From the NCBI GenBank assembly GCA_950022295.1, contig OX465600.1:290329782-290393781 (forward strand): a stretch of DNA of 64,000 nucleotides. The letters are read 5' to 3'. The notes beneath the pieces were generated by a model. That model was not told the DNA's origin. It saw only the letters and a list, made by a program, of their open reading frames with translations, and made no database searches. Both the position numbers and the translations under genes were made by a program. Origin of the DNA: Bromus sterilis. Its lineage: Eukaryota > Streptophyta > Magnoliopsida > Poales > Poaceae. Positions 32,906-45,992 of the stretch are shown piece after piece. Numbering within the stretch: position 1 is the first letter of the stretch; the number at the start of each line of letters is the position of its first letter.

Positions 32906-34830
32906 GCATGGCAAACTTGTGAATTCCAGTAGTGCTTGTTATCGATTTTACCGCATAGTTGAACCCATATCCGATGCATGACCTATCATCTGGTCACAGT
33001 GGTAAGCAAACCACAATCCTAGCTGACATAGGAGTTGATTGATATCATGTGGCCCCTGCAACTGTTACTGGTTATTGCACGCTTAGAGTTTACAATGAGG
33101 ATGCTTTTGATGTGAGTCGGGATGATAGTGAACATGGTGTTGATGAAAGTGAAACTGTGTTGGTGAATCTACCCTAATACAAGGTGAACGATGAGAGGCT
33201 GTGTAGGAGTACACAGTGGGTTGTCTCGGTGAACACCGCCTTAAGCCCGAGTTCTTGTATGGTAATCCGAGACAAAGAGTACGACCACACATTGGGCTCA
33301 CTGGCCCCTCTCGACCTAGTAACTCACCCCGATCCAATTCCAGGAGTCACACCTAGTTCGAGTTTTCCATTCGGCATATGCATAGAAAGATAAAGGAAAT
33401 GAAATGTGGCATTCATGGTAGGGCTTGTAGCACATGGCTTGTCAAGCGGAGAACCATCCATCTAGGTGGGCTTGTCAGTCGTGCCTACATGGTTTGAGTC
33501 CTGACTGGAAGCTCGGACGGAACTCCAAATGGGTTTGGAACTCAGACAGTTGACTCCTTGGACTAGAACTGAGCTGTGGGCGAAGTGTTGTGGTGAACAT
33601 CCTCGCCGACACCCCTTGAATGGTGCCGAGACCTGGCGGTAACTCATGGTCATGTGTGTGTAGCGGTACACCCCTACAGGGTTAACAAAAATATTCGAAT
33701 AGCCACGTCCACGGTCATGGACTACTTGGAAAGCTGTGCTTGATTATTAGACAACTTGAATGGATACTCTAAATCTCGCAAGATAAGCGTGAGTGCTATG
33801 GCTTGCTTCCTCGTGGAGAAGTCGAGGAAGTAACCATAGTGGTGTATTGGTTGGAGACTTGGTAGTGGACTCGTGTACGCTTCTTACCTCAAGTCTGGTA
33901 CTCGTAGTACAGGACTAGCCAAGTCAAAGCTGGCACTTCTGCATGTTGAAACCCCGCCTCCTTTACCTTGAAACTTGAGCATGAGTAGTATAGTTCTGAT
34001 GTAAGTCTTGCTGAGTACGACTTTGTACTCACGTTTTCTTATTCTATGTTTTAGATGGAAACCCAGCCCCCGATGGAGACACCTTCCTGAAGCTCGACGT
34101 TGACTAAGCTAGTATAGTTCCATACAGCAGTCTGGTCCCTCGTGGAAGGGCATGTTTGTTTACAAGGCTTCTCTAAGCCATTTGTTTAACTTGTCTGTAC
34201 TCAGGCCTAATTTGCTTCCGTTGTATGATGTAATGTTGATCACAAACATGTGATCTTTGTATACTCTATGTGTAAGTCAATAAAGAAGTACTTTGTAGAG
34301 TTAGGTGATGATACCTGCTGTTCATACTAGACATGTGTGTTGCATGTATGATTATAACATGCATGTCTTAGTATGGGTTTTCGAGACCTTAGTTGTGATC
34401 TGGCTGGCGGTCTTTTTTACACCAAGTGGCCCTTAGATGTGCGCAGCTTGGGGCATCGCGATGCGATTGCTCGTGACTCTGTCACGTGCACACTTTGTTG
34501 TATGATCGAGCCCGCCCTAGACCCCGACTAAGTGATCGGGCTGGAGTCTGTTTATGTAAGGGTTATGGTTCAATCGATAACATGGTTGAGGCGACTTGTC
34601 TATGAGTATGGGATTTCACCACCCATAATCATTTAGACTTGTGAGCGGGCGATGAGGACCCATCTTAGTTGATCATCCGGCCTGGATGGGATGCCCCTCA
34701 CGTACGATGCTTTCCGAGAATGTTCTGTTCTTGGCATTGTCTTCTTAGACAAGTGGGTACGGCTCTCGGCTCTCCATGTGATTGAGTTGTGACTAGAATT
34801 ACATACGCATATTCCGGGTCCCGACCGACT

Positions 34831-34842
34831 TGGTATCAGAGC
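34831..34842 (+). promoter_or_regulatory. Primer-binding site, chromodomain Gypsy
   Basis: TGGTATCAGAGC, the initiator-tRNA-Met-type priming sequence common in plant Gypsy elements, begins four bases after the 5' LTR end. Confidence 0.92.
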
Positions 34843-35295
34843 AGGACTATCTGTAGGATTATTCAACCCTTGGTCGAAGTCGAGTCTAGTACTCTATAGT
34901 TAGATAGTTACTTGGGTATAAAGGGAACAACGTAAGGCTTCTTTTTCTCCTTACCCTCGTCGATCTGTTTTCTGAGTCACCCTCATCTCTTCTGCGGGAA
35001 GATAGGACTAGGCTCATCTTTTTCTTTACTAGAACATCTCGTTGATTGCTTCTTTGTAGTCGTAGGACTGTTGTGGTCTTCCGAGTCATCATTCCCTACT
35101 GTTTCTTAGGAAGTGATGCCCGTTATCTTTGAGTTTGATCATTTTCCATCCCGGTGTAGCCGTTATGCTTCCCGATTTATTCCGTGTTTCTAGAAATCTT
35201 TGCCTTTGCATTACAATATTTCCGCCTAAATCATGTCCTCCTATCTTTATTTCCATTGTACAACCTGTTCTGATTGTTGATTTTTCTCACACAGG
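34843..35295 (+). other. Untranslated leader of chromodomain Gypsy
   Basis: Sequence between primer-binding site and gag start, with no conserved frame. It would hold packaging and dimerisation signals, which cannot be recognised by eye. Confidence 0.6.
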
Positions 35296-38200
35296 ATGTC
35301 AGGTGGAACTCATAGTGCTGTTCGTCGCAATCGATACCGTGATCAGAATCGAAGTGATGATGAACCTCCACCACCGCCTTCTGCGGTGGAAATCATGATG
35401 GAAGCTGAACGGAATCGACGTGATCAAACACGACTTTTGGAGCTCATCGAGCAGAATACCGCTCGTCAGCGCAATGATGTTCCTCCGAGCCCCTTGAAGC
35501 TGATGATTGGCTCTGTTCCATCGAGCGTAAGCTTGAGATGGCTCATGTTGCTCCCAATGATCGTGTGATGTTTGCGGTATACTTCCTGGAAGGTGCTTCT
35601 GGTGAATGGTCGGAGAACTATGTTGCAATGCAACCTGATGGTCACGTAGTGACTTGGAAGCAATTCTGTGATGCCTTCCGAGAGTACCACATTCTGGATG
35701 AGATGATGGAAAGAAAGAAGGAAGAGTTTTAGAATCTAACTCAGGGAGATAGGTCCATCCACGAGTATATGATCGAGTTCAACCATCTTGCTCATTATGC
35801 CCAAGAGGAGATATCCACTGATGCCAGGAAGCAAGCAAGGTTCCGCAAGGGACTTAGCCCTGTTATTCGTCATGATCTCAATCTTCATGAGTTTGTCAAC
35901 TTTGAGGATCTAGTCAATCGATCCTTCAGAGCTGAGTATGGCAATGAGGTGTTCGAAGAGTCTCGCAAGCATGCTCGTGAGTTTGCTCCATCTTCTAGTT
36001 CGGCCCCTCAGAAACGCCGGATATGGATTCCAACTAGTGCCATTCCTTCACACCTTATTGCAAGGCCATCCTACATGGTGCCTCAACCTCCTCCACCAAA
36101 CACGAATCCCAACAGATATGGTAGTGAACCTGCCATCCTTGCTCCACCCCCTGACACCAGAGTTTGCTACAAGTGTGGTCAGCCTGGCCACATCGCACGG
36201 AAATCTTCCTTGTCGGTAAAAGTTGATCCTCGTCGAAGACATGATGCCACCCCACCCAAGTCTTCCGAAGCTAAGTCTTCACCGAAATCAACCGCCAACT
36301 CCTTGCAAGCAAAGTCCTTAGCCACTGTTAGTGGTTGTGTGAACCAAATCTCAGTTGAGGAAGCTATTGATACTTCTGACGTCATCCTTGGTACACTCCT
36401 AGTCAATCATGTTCCCGCCTCCGTTCTTTTCGATGCAGGAGCCTCTCATTCATTCATGTCGGAGAGTTATGCACTTCTGCATGAGTTTCCCTTTGAAGAA
36501 ATGTTTTCTCCAATGATCATCCAAACTCCTGGTTCAAAGTGGCAAACTAATAGAGTAAGCCATGGTAATCAAATTGCAATTGAGGGTTTAGTATTCCTTG
36601 CTTCTCTTATAGCCCTCAAGTCTTTAGACATTGATGTCATCTTAGGTATGGATTGGTTGTCAAGACAAAATGCTTTCCTTGATTGTAAAGCCAAGTCAGC
36701 TAAACTTACCCATCCTTCGGGCCAGACAATTGACTACACCTCACCCAGTTCTAGAATCCAGATGCATACTTTGAATGTGCTTCCCCTTCCTGACCTTGAA
36801 GATATTCTGGTGGTTCGTGACTTCCCAGATGTCTTTCCTGACAGATGTGTAGAATTCATTGTAGATCTTACCCCAGGAACCGCCCCAATTTCTAGACGCC
36901 CATACAAAATGGCCCCATGTGAGTTAGCTGAGCTTAAAATCCAACTTGAAGTTTTGTTGGCAAAAGGCTTCATCCGCCCTAGCTCATCGCCATGGGGTTG
37001 CCCCGTTCTGTTCGTAACGAAGAAAGATGGAACATAAAGGATGTGTGTAGATTATCGCCTGCTAAATCTAGCGACGATAAAGAACAAGTACCCACTTCCT
37101 AGGATCAATGATCTTTATAATCAACTTGCAGGATCCTCTGTCTTCTCCAAGATGGATTTGAGATTTGGCTATCATCAAATCAAAATCAGAAACAAGGACA
37201 TTCCAAAAACAGCTTTCACTACTCGTTATGGTCTTTATGAGTACACCGTTATGTCCTTCGGTTTAACCAATGCCCCTGCTACTTTTTCACGCAAGATGAA
37301 CTCGATCTTCATGGAGTATTTGGACAAGTTCGTCGTGGTTTACCTCGATGACATACTTATATACTCGAGGAACGAAGAAGAACATGCCGAGCATCTTAGG
37401 TTGGTATTGATGAAACTTCGAGAGCATCGCTTTATGCCAAGTTCTCTAAGTGCGAATTTTGGCTACCAGAAGTGACCTATCTAGGCCACGTGATTCCTGC
37501 AAAAGATATTGCTGTCAATCCTGAGAGAGTTCAAGCCGTCCTTGATTGGACTCCACCTGAATCGGTTAAGCAAGTTAGGAGTTTTCTTGGTTTAGCAAGC
37601 TATTGCCGCCGCTTCGTTGAGAACTTCTCCAAAGTTGCAAAGCCTCTTACTGAACTCCTCAAGAAAGATTAGAAATTCGAATGGATTCCCAAGTGCGAGG
37701 AAAGCTTTCAAGAGCTAAAAAGAAGATTGACTTCTGCACCCGTACTGGCGCCTCCAGACACCAAGAAGGATTTCGAGATCTATTGTGATGCTTCATGGCA
37801 AGGGTTAGGATGCATACTTATACAAGATAGACATGTGGTAGCTTATGCTTCACGCCAGTTGCGTCCACATGAAGAGAACTATCCTACCCACGATCTTGAA
37901 CTCGCTGTCGTAGTTCATGCCCTGACAACTTGGCGACATTACCTCCTTGGTAATCGTTGTGATATCTATTCCGACCACCAAAGCCTCAAATACATATTCA
38001 CCCAGCAAGATCTTAATCTCAGGCAAAGATGCTGGATAGAGTTGATAAAAGATTATGACTTAGGAATTTCTTACACCCAGGCAAGGCCAATGTCATGGCT
38101 GATGCACTAAGTCGTAAGTCGTATTGTAACAACATCATGCTACAACAGTATCAACCACTTCTTCATGAGGAATTTCGAAAGCTCAACCTCGAGATTGTTC

Positions 38201-39700
38201 CTTGTGGATCTCTTTTCAACTTGGTGGCGAAACCAACTCTTGAGGATCAAATCATAGTTGCCCAAAGGCGTGCACGAGGTGTTCGCCGGATCAAGAAGAA
38301 CATTGCAATCGGAGTTGCTAAATGTTTCTCCACAGATAGTAAAGGAACGGTATTCTTTGAAAATCGTTTGGTAGTACCTAAGAATAGAGATCTAAGGCAA
38401 CTCATCCTCAAAGAAGCCCATGACACACCCCTCTCGATTCATCCCGGTAGCACAAAAATGTATCGACCTCTACGCCAGAGATTTTGGTGGACTAGGATGA
38501 AGAGAGACATTACTCGATATGTTGCCGAATGTGATGTTTGTCATCACATTAAGGCCGAAAACCAAAGACCTGCTGTTACTCTTCAACCTTTTCCTATTCC
38601 CAAGTGGAAATGGGACAAAGTCGGTATGGACTTCATCACCGGCTTTCCAAAAACCCAGAAAGGAAATGATGCCATCTTCGTTGTCATTGATAGACTTTCC
38701 AAAGTTGCTCACTTCCTTCCGGTACGCGAGTCTATAACTGCTAGTCAGTTAGCGAACTTGTACGTCTCTAGAATTGTGTCTCTTCATGGTGTTCCTTTGG
38801 AAATCAATTCTGATCGAGGTAGCCTTTTCACCTCTAGATTTTGGGGAAACTTCCAGAATGCTATGGGAACTCATCTTTCCTTTAGTACAGCTTTCCACCC
38901 TCAATCTAGCGGTCAAGTCGAAAGGGTTAACCAAATTCTTGAAGACATGCTCAGAGCTTGTGTTATCTCTTTCGGAAAGAATTGGGAGAAATCTCTTCCA
39001 TTTGCTGAATTTGCTTATAACAAAAGTTTCCAATCTAGTCTGAACATGGCTCCTTTTGTACTCCTCTATGGACGAAGATGTCGAACACCCCTAAACTGGT
39101 CAGAAACCGGTGAAAGACAATTCTTTGGACCGGATATGATCAAGGAAGCAGAAAGCCACCCAGTCTCGTAAGAAAAGCTACTATGATCGTCATCATAGGC
39201 AAGAAAGCTACAATCTGGATGAGAAGGCTTACCTTCAGGTTACTCCTCTGAAGGGAACCCAACGTTTCGGTATCAAAGGAAAGTTGGCCCCACGTTACAT
39301 CGGACCTTTCCGCATTCTTGCTAAACGTGGAGAAGTTTCCTACCAACTTGAACTACCCCCGCACCTTTCCCGAGTACATGATGTATTCCATGTGTCACAA
39401 CTCAGGCGTTGCTTCAAGGACCCCATCCGCGAAGTCGACCATGAAACGCTTGATCTCCAAGATGACCTTTCTTATCGAGAATACCCCGTTCGTATTCTTG
39501 ATTCCGCAGACCGTGTCACTCGTCGTCAGCAGATCAAGTTTCTCAAAGTGCAATGGTCACATCACTCCGAGAAAGAAGCAACATGGGAAAGAGAAGACCG
39601 CCTCCGTGCCGAGTACCCCACCTTTATCCCGACGAGTTCTGAATCTCGGGATGAGATTCTTTTGAGTAGGGGCGAGTTCTCAGAACCCCAACTTCGGTAA
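35296..39700 (+). pseudogene. Gag-pol polyprotein of chromodomain Gypsy, broken
   Basis: Single-polyprotein layout. Gag starts MSGGTHSAVRRNRYRD at 35296, shifts frame near 35515 and has a TAG at 35730-35732. The capsid region is followed by a knuckle CYKCGQPGHIARKS near 36165 whose last Cys is Ser. Protease FDAGASHSF lies at ~36430. Reverse transcriptase follows a TAA at 37035-37037 and has YLDD at 37341. After a shift near 37470 come the connection domain, a TAG at 37670 and RNase H (DASWQGLG, YSDHQSLKY). After a shift near 38095 comes integrase: zinc-binding His and Cys pairs (CDVCHHIK), Asp in VGMDFITGF, Asp in NSDRG, and Glu in SGQVERVNQ. After a shift near 39170 come GPY/F (APRYIGPFRIL) and a chromodomain-like end (FLKVQWSHHSEKEATWE). 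Four frameshifts and three stops: immobile. Confidence 0.92.
39664..39677 (+). promoter_or_regulatory. Polypurine tract, chromodomain Gypsy
   Basis: GAGTAGGGGCGAGT directly before the 3' LTR. It overlaps the end of the pol frame, which stops at 39700 inside the LTR. Confidence 0.7.
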
Positions 39701-42700
39701 GTGCTAGGTTTTGAGTGCCCCTTGGCATCATGTGAAAATTTCAAAAGAAATTCAAAAATGGGGAAAAGAAAAGCCCTAGAAAATTTAATTTAAATGGCCA
39801 GACAAAAATTGCTTCCAAAAATTACTCTGTTATTTTTGAAAAGTCTTATAAATATGCAGGATCTCATATAAAGTGAAGTGGGTCCCACTGCATGCTCCAA
39901 GATATCTCAAAAATCCAAACAGAGCTTGGAAATTAAATAAATACCCTATTTGATTTGAAATTCAAATTATTGGAATTTCAAAAATCCCCAAACTTTATAA
40001 GTGGCTAGCTATATGCATTACAAGTACATAAAGTTTTGGGCATTTTATAAATTGCCTAGGTATTTAAATACTAGAGCAAAACAAATTACCAGAAAAGAAA
40101 AATAAAAGAAATAAATAAAAGGGGCTTACCTGGCCTTCTGGCCCAACTAGCCCCCCCCCGGCCCAGCACCACGGCCCAGCCCACCTCCCCGTTTGTCCTC
40201 TTCCTCAAGCAGCTCGGTGGCGAGCTGGGAGAGCACGGCCACGCCGCCGTGGCCGCCGAGAGCCTTCTAGGCCCTCCCCTGCCCTCTCCTGGCGCCACGC
40301 TACTCTGCAGAAACACGCGCGTCTTCCTCCTCCTCGTGCTTACTCTAGTTCTTCTTCTCCGGCGAGATCCGCGAGTTCCCGACCGCCTGACCTCGCCACC
40401 GTCCTTCGTTCGCGTGGCCACCGTGCCCCTGGAGCGCCGGCACCGTGTCTAGACGACGCCCGCGGTCGTCTTCGTCGATCTGAAGCTTCGCCCGAGCTCG
40501 AGCTGCACCGGAGCCGTCGCTAGCATTGAGGATTTGCCGCGGCCGCCAGGACCTCCGGCGAGCAATTGCTCCGGCACCAAGCTCTCTCCGGTCCCTCCGA
40601 GCCTTTCATTACGCTCCTGGTGAGCTTACCTTCCTCCCCATCCCATCCGTGCTCTAGTTCGCGCCCCGGTTAGTCATCTCCGCCAAGTACAGTGAGCGGC
40701 CGCCGCACCACGTCTTCGTTATCGCGCTCCCCGGCCATCTCTTGAGCCCCCAGCGGCACCGTTGGAAGCGCGCGTCTGCGAGCTATCGTGCGGTGGTCGT
40801 GGCGCATCTTCTGGTGCCCTGCAACGCCGTCCAGAGAGGACTCCGCTGTGTTTTTGCGTCGCCGGCGGCGAGCCGATAGGGCCGGCCATTAAGGCCTTAA
40901 TTAGCCTAAGCTAATTACCCCCTAGGGCCAATGACTGTGGGCCCCAGGCCACCCCTAACCCCTCTGTTAAACTAACAGAGAGGGGATTAGCCCCCACTGA
41001 GGCTGTCAGGAGGGCCCCACTGGCTAGAAGCCCCCCCCCCCACGGCATGCTGAGGTCAGCATGATGCAATAAAGGGGTTTTCTATTTAAAAGAATTAAAA
41101 AGAAAATGAAAAAATTGCAGAAAATCATATAAACTTTGGAAATTCATAATTACTTAACCATAACTCCAAATGGGGCATATAATATGTCTAAAATTATCAA
41201 AAAAATGCAAGGATTATGAATATGCAACTTGTTTCTATGTTTGACCATTTTAAAATGGGTGAACAGTAGCAAACATGCATATGGCATAATTTGAATTTGA
41301 ATTTGAAGTTTGAATTTGCTAATTCTTTGAAATACACTTCATTTAAATGGAATTTGCCACAAAACAGAAGCAATCACATCATGGACAACTATATCATGTG
41401 TATGTGCATTCTATTTCAATGTTGCCCCCTTTGTTGATGATTGTGCCGGTAACAGTGCTTCCGAGACGGTGATCACCCCCGAAGAAGAAGAAGACCACCG
41501 TTAAACCCTGTGTATCGTCAGCAAGGCAAGCAAACCCCATTGATCATGTCTATAAAATCCCAATTCCCTCTCAGTCTCGATTATGCATGTTTAGGAGATC
41601 ACCTTGTTATCGATTCCGCATAGTTGAACCCATATCTGAGTCATGACCTATCATCTTGTCACAGTAGTAAGAAAACCACAATCCTAGCTGACATAGGAGT
41701 TGATTGATATCATGTGGCCCCTGCAACTGTTACTGCTTATTGCATGCTTAGAGTTTACAATGAGGATGCTTTTGATGTGAGTCAGGATGATTAGAACATG
41801 GTGTTGATGAAAGTGAAACTGTGTTGGTGAATCTACCCTAATACAAGGTGAACGATGAGAGGCTGTGTAGGAGTACATAGTGGGTTGTCTCGTTGAACAC
41901 CGCCTTAAGCCCGAGTTCTTGTATGGTAATCCGAGACAAAGAGTACAACCACACATTGGGCTCACTGACCCCTCTCGACCTAGTACTCACCCCGATCCAA
42001 GTCCAGGAGTCACACCTAGTTCGGGTTTTCCATTCGGCATATGCATAGAAAGATAAAGGAAATGAAATGTGGCATTCACGGTAGGGCTTGTAGAACATGG
42101 CTTGTCAAGCGGAGAACCATCCGTCGAGGTGAGCTTGTCAGTCGTGCCTACATGGTTTGAGTCCTGACTGGAAGCTCGGCTGGAACTCCAGTTGGGTTTG
42201 GAACTCAGACACTTGACTCCTTGGACTAGAACGGAGCTGTGGGCGAAGTGTTGTGGTGAACATCCTCGCCGACACCCCTTGAATGGTGTCGAGACCTGGC
42301 GGTAGCTGATGGTCATGTGTGTGTAGAGGTACACCCCTGCAGGGTTAACAAAACTATTCGAATAGCCGCGTCCGCGGTCATGGACTACTTGGAAAGTTGT
42401 GCTTGATTATTAGACAACTTGAATGGATACTCTAAAACTCGCAAGATAAGCGTGAGTGCTATGGCTTGCTTCCTCGTGGGGAAGTCGAGGAAGTAACCAT
42501 AATGGTGTATTGGTTGGAGACTTGGTAGTGGACTCGTGTACGCTTCTTAACTCAAGTCTGGTACTCGTAGTACAGGACTAGCCAAGTCAAAGATGGCACT
42601 TCTGCATGTTGAAACCCCACCTCCTTTACCTTGAAACTTAAGCATGAGTAGTGTAGTTCTGATGTAAGTCTTGCTGAGTACGACTTTGTACTCACGTTTT

Positions 42701-45211
42701 CTTATTCTATGTTTTAGATGGAAACCCAGCCCCCGATGGAGACACCTTCCTGAAGCTCGATGTTGACTAAGCTAGTATAGTTCAAGACAGCGGTCTGGTC
42801 CCTCATGGTGTTGGATATGAGCCCTAGAGACAAATTAATAAAGATATTTGGCACATATCCGTTTCGTTCATAATACGTTTTATACTGTGTTGTAACTGTA
42901 TTACTTGGAAATAATAATACAGGTGTAGTATAAAACATGGTCCGTAGTTTAACTCGGGTAAACTATCTCATTGGGAAATTGATTGACCAAGCTTTCCTGA
43001 TCATGGCGACACTTAAGTCCATTGACAATGAGTTCATATCGTTAAGGGGAATGATGTGATGGACGTACACCCACCTAAAGTATTGCAATGTGATCGAGTC
43101 ACATAGTTCAGCGTTGCTATGACTTTGTAACGTATGGCTTAGTCCTTAGACCGTAACGATCATAGATAATTGTCATCTATGAGGAGACTTTGATTTGTAT
43201 CCCACCGGCTGACTGAAATATGCTGGCTATAACGGTGCACTTTGGGTATTCCGAAATAGATGGTTGATGAGTATGTTAATAGATCAGAGCGGGATTTGTC
43301 AGTCCTTGTGACAGGGCAGGTTCTCTGGGCCCACTCGATGATATTGCATCAACACCTTGCAAGGACGTCACTCGGTCACAAGAGATGCAATGATCATGGA
43401 CGAGAGAAGTTTTTTGTTGTGAACGAGATGTGAACATGGTATGTAGGATACCGACGATCAAACCTCGGACAAACAAAGTACCGCAGCACAAAGGGATTAC
43501 GTCGTATCGTTAACGGTTTCCAAAAGCGATCGAAGTTCATTCGATGGAAGCGCAGGGGCTGTCAAGGATTGTAACCAGGTCCAACTGACTAGTCATTGGT
43601 CAATGAGAAGAGTCTCGACCATGTCTGCTGTTTCTCGGACCGTTAGGGTGTTACACTTAAGGGCAATCGATGCATAGGACAGTTACGGGATCAATCGGTG
43701 AAATAGGAGGAATCACCGGAATAGTTCCGGAGGAGGACGGAATGGTTTCCGGACATTTTGAATAGTTCAAAATAAAGTTTAATTGTTTAATAATGTTTTA
43801 TTATTTAATTATCTGAATTAAATATTTAAAACATATTAAATAAATTAAAAAAATGGGAAAAAGGCTAAATGGGCCCATGGGGCCCATTAAGGGAGGAGGG
43901 GGTCTCCCCCCTTGGGCTTGGCGCCAAGGGTGGGGCCCACCACCCCCTTGGCCGGCGCACTCCCCCCCCCCTTGGGAGTTTAGTCCCACATGAGGGAGGG
44001 GAGGAGGATGGCACCCCCCCTTGGCCTATATAAGGAGGGGTAGACCCCCCCGTTTTCCAACACACCAATATCTCCTTCTTCCTCCTTTTCCTTCCCGGAA
44101 GTGGACTCCCCTGGTTTGGAGTCTGCACCTGGATTGGAGTTCTCCACCATAAGGCAGGCTGTCGTTCTGCTGGAGTCGGGATCCGTAGCCGTCTTTCTTC
44201 CGCTGCTCGCCTGGTTCGGGGCCCGGGAGGAACATCGATTGTACCGTACGTGTATAATCTCTTCGAGGTACTACACCTGTGGTGCTACTTCGTCGCTGGA
44301 GGTTTACCAGGAGTCATCCTCGCCGGTGGTGGTCTTCTACACGACAGGGAGGTCGTAGTTCCGAGTCTACGCCAGCCACGTTCGCAAGAACGTTTCCCTC
44401 TTTCGGTCTTCAAAGGTATGAACACCGATTCCCTCTGTTACTTTACATCGCCATAGCATAGATCTTGGTTCGGGTACCGTAGGTATGAAAATTTTGTGTT
44501 TTCTGCCCCGTATCCCAACACGTGGAAGGCCGGGCATGTTTGTTTACAAGGCTTCTCTAAGCCATTTTTTAAACTTGTTTGTACTCAGACCTAATTTTCT
44601 TCCGTTGTATGATGTAACGTTGATCACAGACATGTGATCTTTGTATACTCTATGTGTAAGTCAATAAAGAAGTACTTTGTAGAGTTAGGTGATGATACCT
44701 GCTGTTCATACTAGACATGTGTGCTGCGTGTATGATTATGACATGCATGTCTTAGTATGGGTTTTCGAGTCCTTAGTTGTGATCTCGCTGGCGGTCTTTT
44801 TTACAACAAGTGGCCCTTAGATGTGCGCAGCTTGGGGCATCGCGATGCGATTGCTCGTGACTCTGTCACGTGCACACTTTGTTGTATGATCGAGCCCGCC
44901 CTAGACCCCGACTAAGTGATCGGGCTGGAGTCTGTTTATGTAAGGGTTATGGTTCAATCGATAACATGGTTGAGGCGACTTGTCTATGAGTATGGGATTT
45001 CACCACCCATAATCATTTAGACTTGTGAGCGGGCGATGAGGACCCATCTCAATTGATCATCCGACCTGGATGGGATGCCCCTCACATACGATGCTTTTCC
45101 GAGAGTGTTCTGTGCTTGGCCTTGTCTGCTTAGACAAGTGGGTACGGCTCTCGGTTCTCCATGTGATCGAGTTGTGACTGGAATTACATATTCATATTCC
45201 TGGTCCCGACA
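39678..45211 (+). repeat. 3' LTR of chromodomain Gypsy, with Copia solo LTR
   Basis: Begins TCTCAGAACCCC (TGTC in the 5' copy, so one end base has changed) and ends GTCCCGACA against the TAAGC duplication. Net length is about 3817 bases without the insertion at 42809-44520. It preserves the uninterrupted sequence into which the small CACTA inserted in the other LTR. Confidence 0.9.
42809..44520 (+). mobile_element. Copia-type solo LTR (BARE/WIS-like)
   Basis: 1712 bases starting TGTTGGATATGAGCCCTAGAG and ending TATCCCAACA, flanked by CATGG (42804-42808) and CGTGG (44521-44525), a five-base duplication with one CpG-type change. No primer-binding site, gag or pol is present, so it is a solo LTR left by recombination. 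Its start resembles the TGTTGGAAATATGCCCTAGAG style of BARE/WIS/Angela LTRs. A TATA box (TATATAAG, about 44027) lies in a GC-rich promoter region. Small frames at 43801-44461 are LTR translations. Confidence 0.85.
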
Positions 45212-45216
45212 TAAGC

Positions 45217-45302
45217 AAGCTATATACTCTAGCTCTAACATCATTCTAACATCCATGCTAACTAGGGTGTCCTACAGTCAGTTAGACTTTGATACTAAGC
45301 TT
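45217..45302 (-). other. Primer-binding-type site and start of LARD internal region
   Basis: On the minus strand, immediately after the LTR end, the sequence reads AAGCTTAGTATCAAAGTC, a diverged form of the AAGCTTGGTATCAGAGC usually seen in grass Gypsy elements. The chromodomain Gypsy inserted about 70 bases further in. The two changed positions suggest age. Confidence 0.7.
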
Positions 45303-45892
45303 TGTGGCACCCCAGCTCAAAGTACCGGAACGCCTCGTGTTCCAGCCCAGAGATCATGTCTTCTGAAACATGACACTGCTTGATATAGAACTGAACAACT
45401 TTCTATTAAAAATAAAATGGGTGGTCTGTTACAATGCTAGCGGAGCGAGGCGGAGAACAAGCTTGCTCCTAAAGCTAGCGGCAGAACAACTACAAGCAGT
45501 TGAATAAATCTTAGCAGCGGAACAACGGCGATGGTGATGGACTCCACTCCAAAGGGACACTGCTGGGACACCTCCTAGCTCGCATACATCGGGAACGTCA
45601 TCCTACGCAATCACAACATTTCCTACAAATCTGGCATGACACGCCAGGTCAGTACATTGAATGTACTTGCAAGCTCACAACATCCAAAACATCAAGGCAA
45701 AACAATAACATAGCAAGCAGGTTAGAGTATATTAGTGATTAAAGCACGTGGGAACAGCAATATATTAATACTGTAAAGGTAGATAACCATCATGCAAATT
45801 ATCCGGGATCACCTTACTTGTGATCACCTGCAACATCTCATACTGGGATCACTCTGGATCATAACTTGGGATCACTCCGGATCCATAGCCAT

Positions 45893-45992
45893 CTCGTGAC
45901 TACCGCCTAGTCATCTCATCAACATATCGTGACTACCGCGTAGTCATCTCATCAACATCTCGTGACTACCGCGTAGTCATCTCATCAACATC
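45893..45992. repeat. Tandem repeat in LARD LTR
   Basis: Three ~33-base copies of a unit containing GTGACTACCGCGTAGTCATC, itself a near palindrome, followed by TCATCAACAT. Confidence 0.8.

Larger units (their letters stand above)
28157..32934 (-). mobile_element. Small CACTA transposon, 4.8 kb
   Basis: Terminal repeats CACTACTGGAATTCAC at 28157 and GTGAATTCCAGTAGTG ending at 32934 match over 16 bases. Sub-terminal TTTGCCGTCTG / CAGACGGCAAA repeats fill about 28175-28580 and 32600-32905. The only recognisable gene is on the minus strand (29416-31218) and lacks the transposase catalytic core, so the element is non-autonomous. Its family differs from the large CACTA in both terminal and sub-terminal motifs. 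Confidence 0.95.
28154..32937. repeat. CTT target duplication of small CACTA
   Basis: CTT at 28154-28156 and 32935-32937. The empty site is preserved in the 3' LTR (GATCACCTTGTTATCG near 41600-41620), which confirms the insertion exactly. Confidence 0.95.
26227..34826 (+). repeat. 5' LTR of chromodomain Gypsy, with nested CACTA
   Basis: Starts TGTCAAAACCCC and ends GTCCCGACC, and contains the CACTA at 28157-32934. Net LTR length is about 3819 bases, against 3817 for the 3' copy. A GC-rich block (26690-27450) and a short TTTGAATTTGAATTTGAAG run (~27837-27865) are shared with the 3' LTR (40130-40900, ~41290-41320). Open frames in the GC-rich block are low-complexity LTR translations. Confidence 0.9.
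26227..45211 (+). mobile_element. Chromodomain Gypsy retrotransposon (Tekay-like)
   Basis: Plus-strand element with LTRs of about 3.82 kb each once nested insertions are removed, a 4.85 kb internal region, a TGGTATCAGAGC primer-binding site, and a pol ending in integrase GPY/F and chromodomain motifs, which places it among chromoviruses. Long LTRs suit the Tekay/Del group. Gag-pol is broken in several places. A CACTA lies in the left LTR and a Copia solo LTR in the right LTR. By hand count the first ~205 bases of the two LTRs differ at about 12 positions, so the insertion is not recent. It sits inside the LARD internal region near its 5' LTR. Confidence 0.93.
26222..45216. repeat. TAAGC target duplication of chromodomain Gypsy
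   Basis: TAAGC at 26222-26226 and 45212-45216 flank the element, an exact five-base duplication confirming both boundaries 19 kb apart. Confidence 0.9.
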
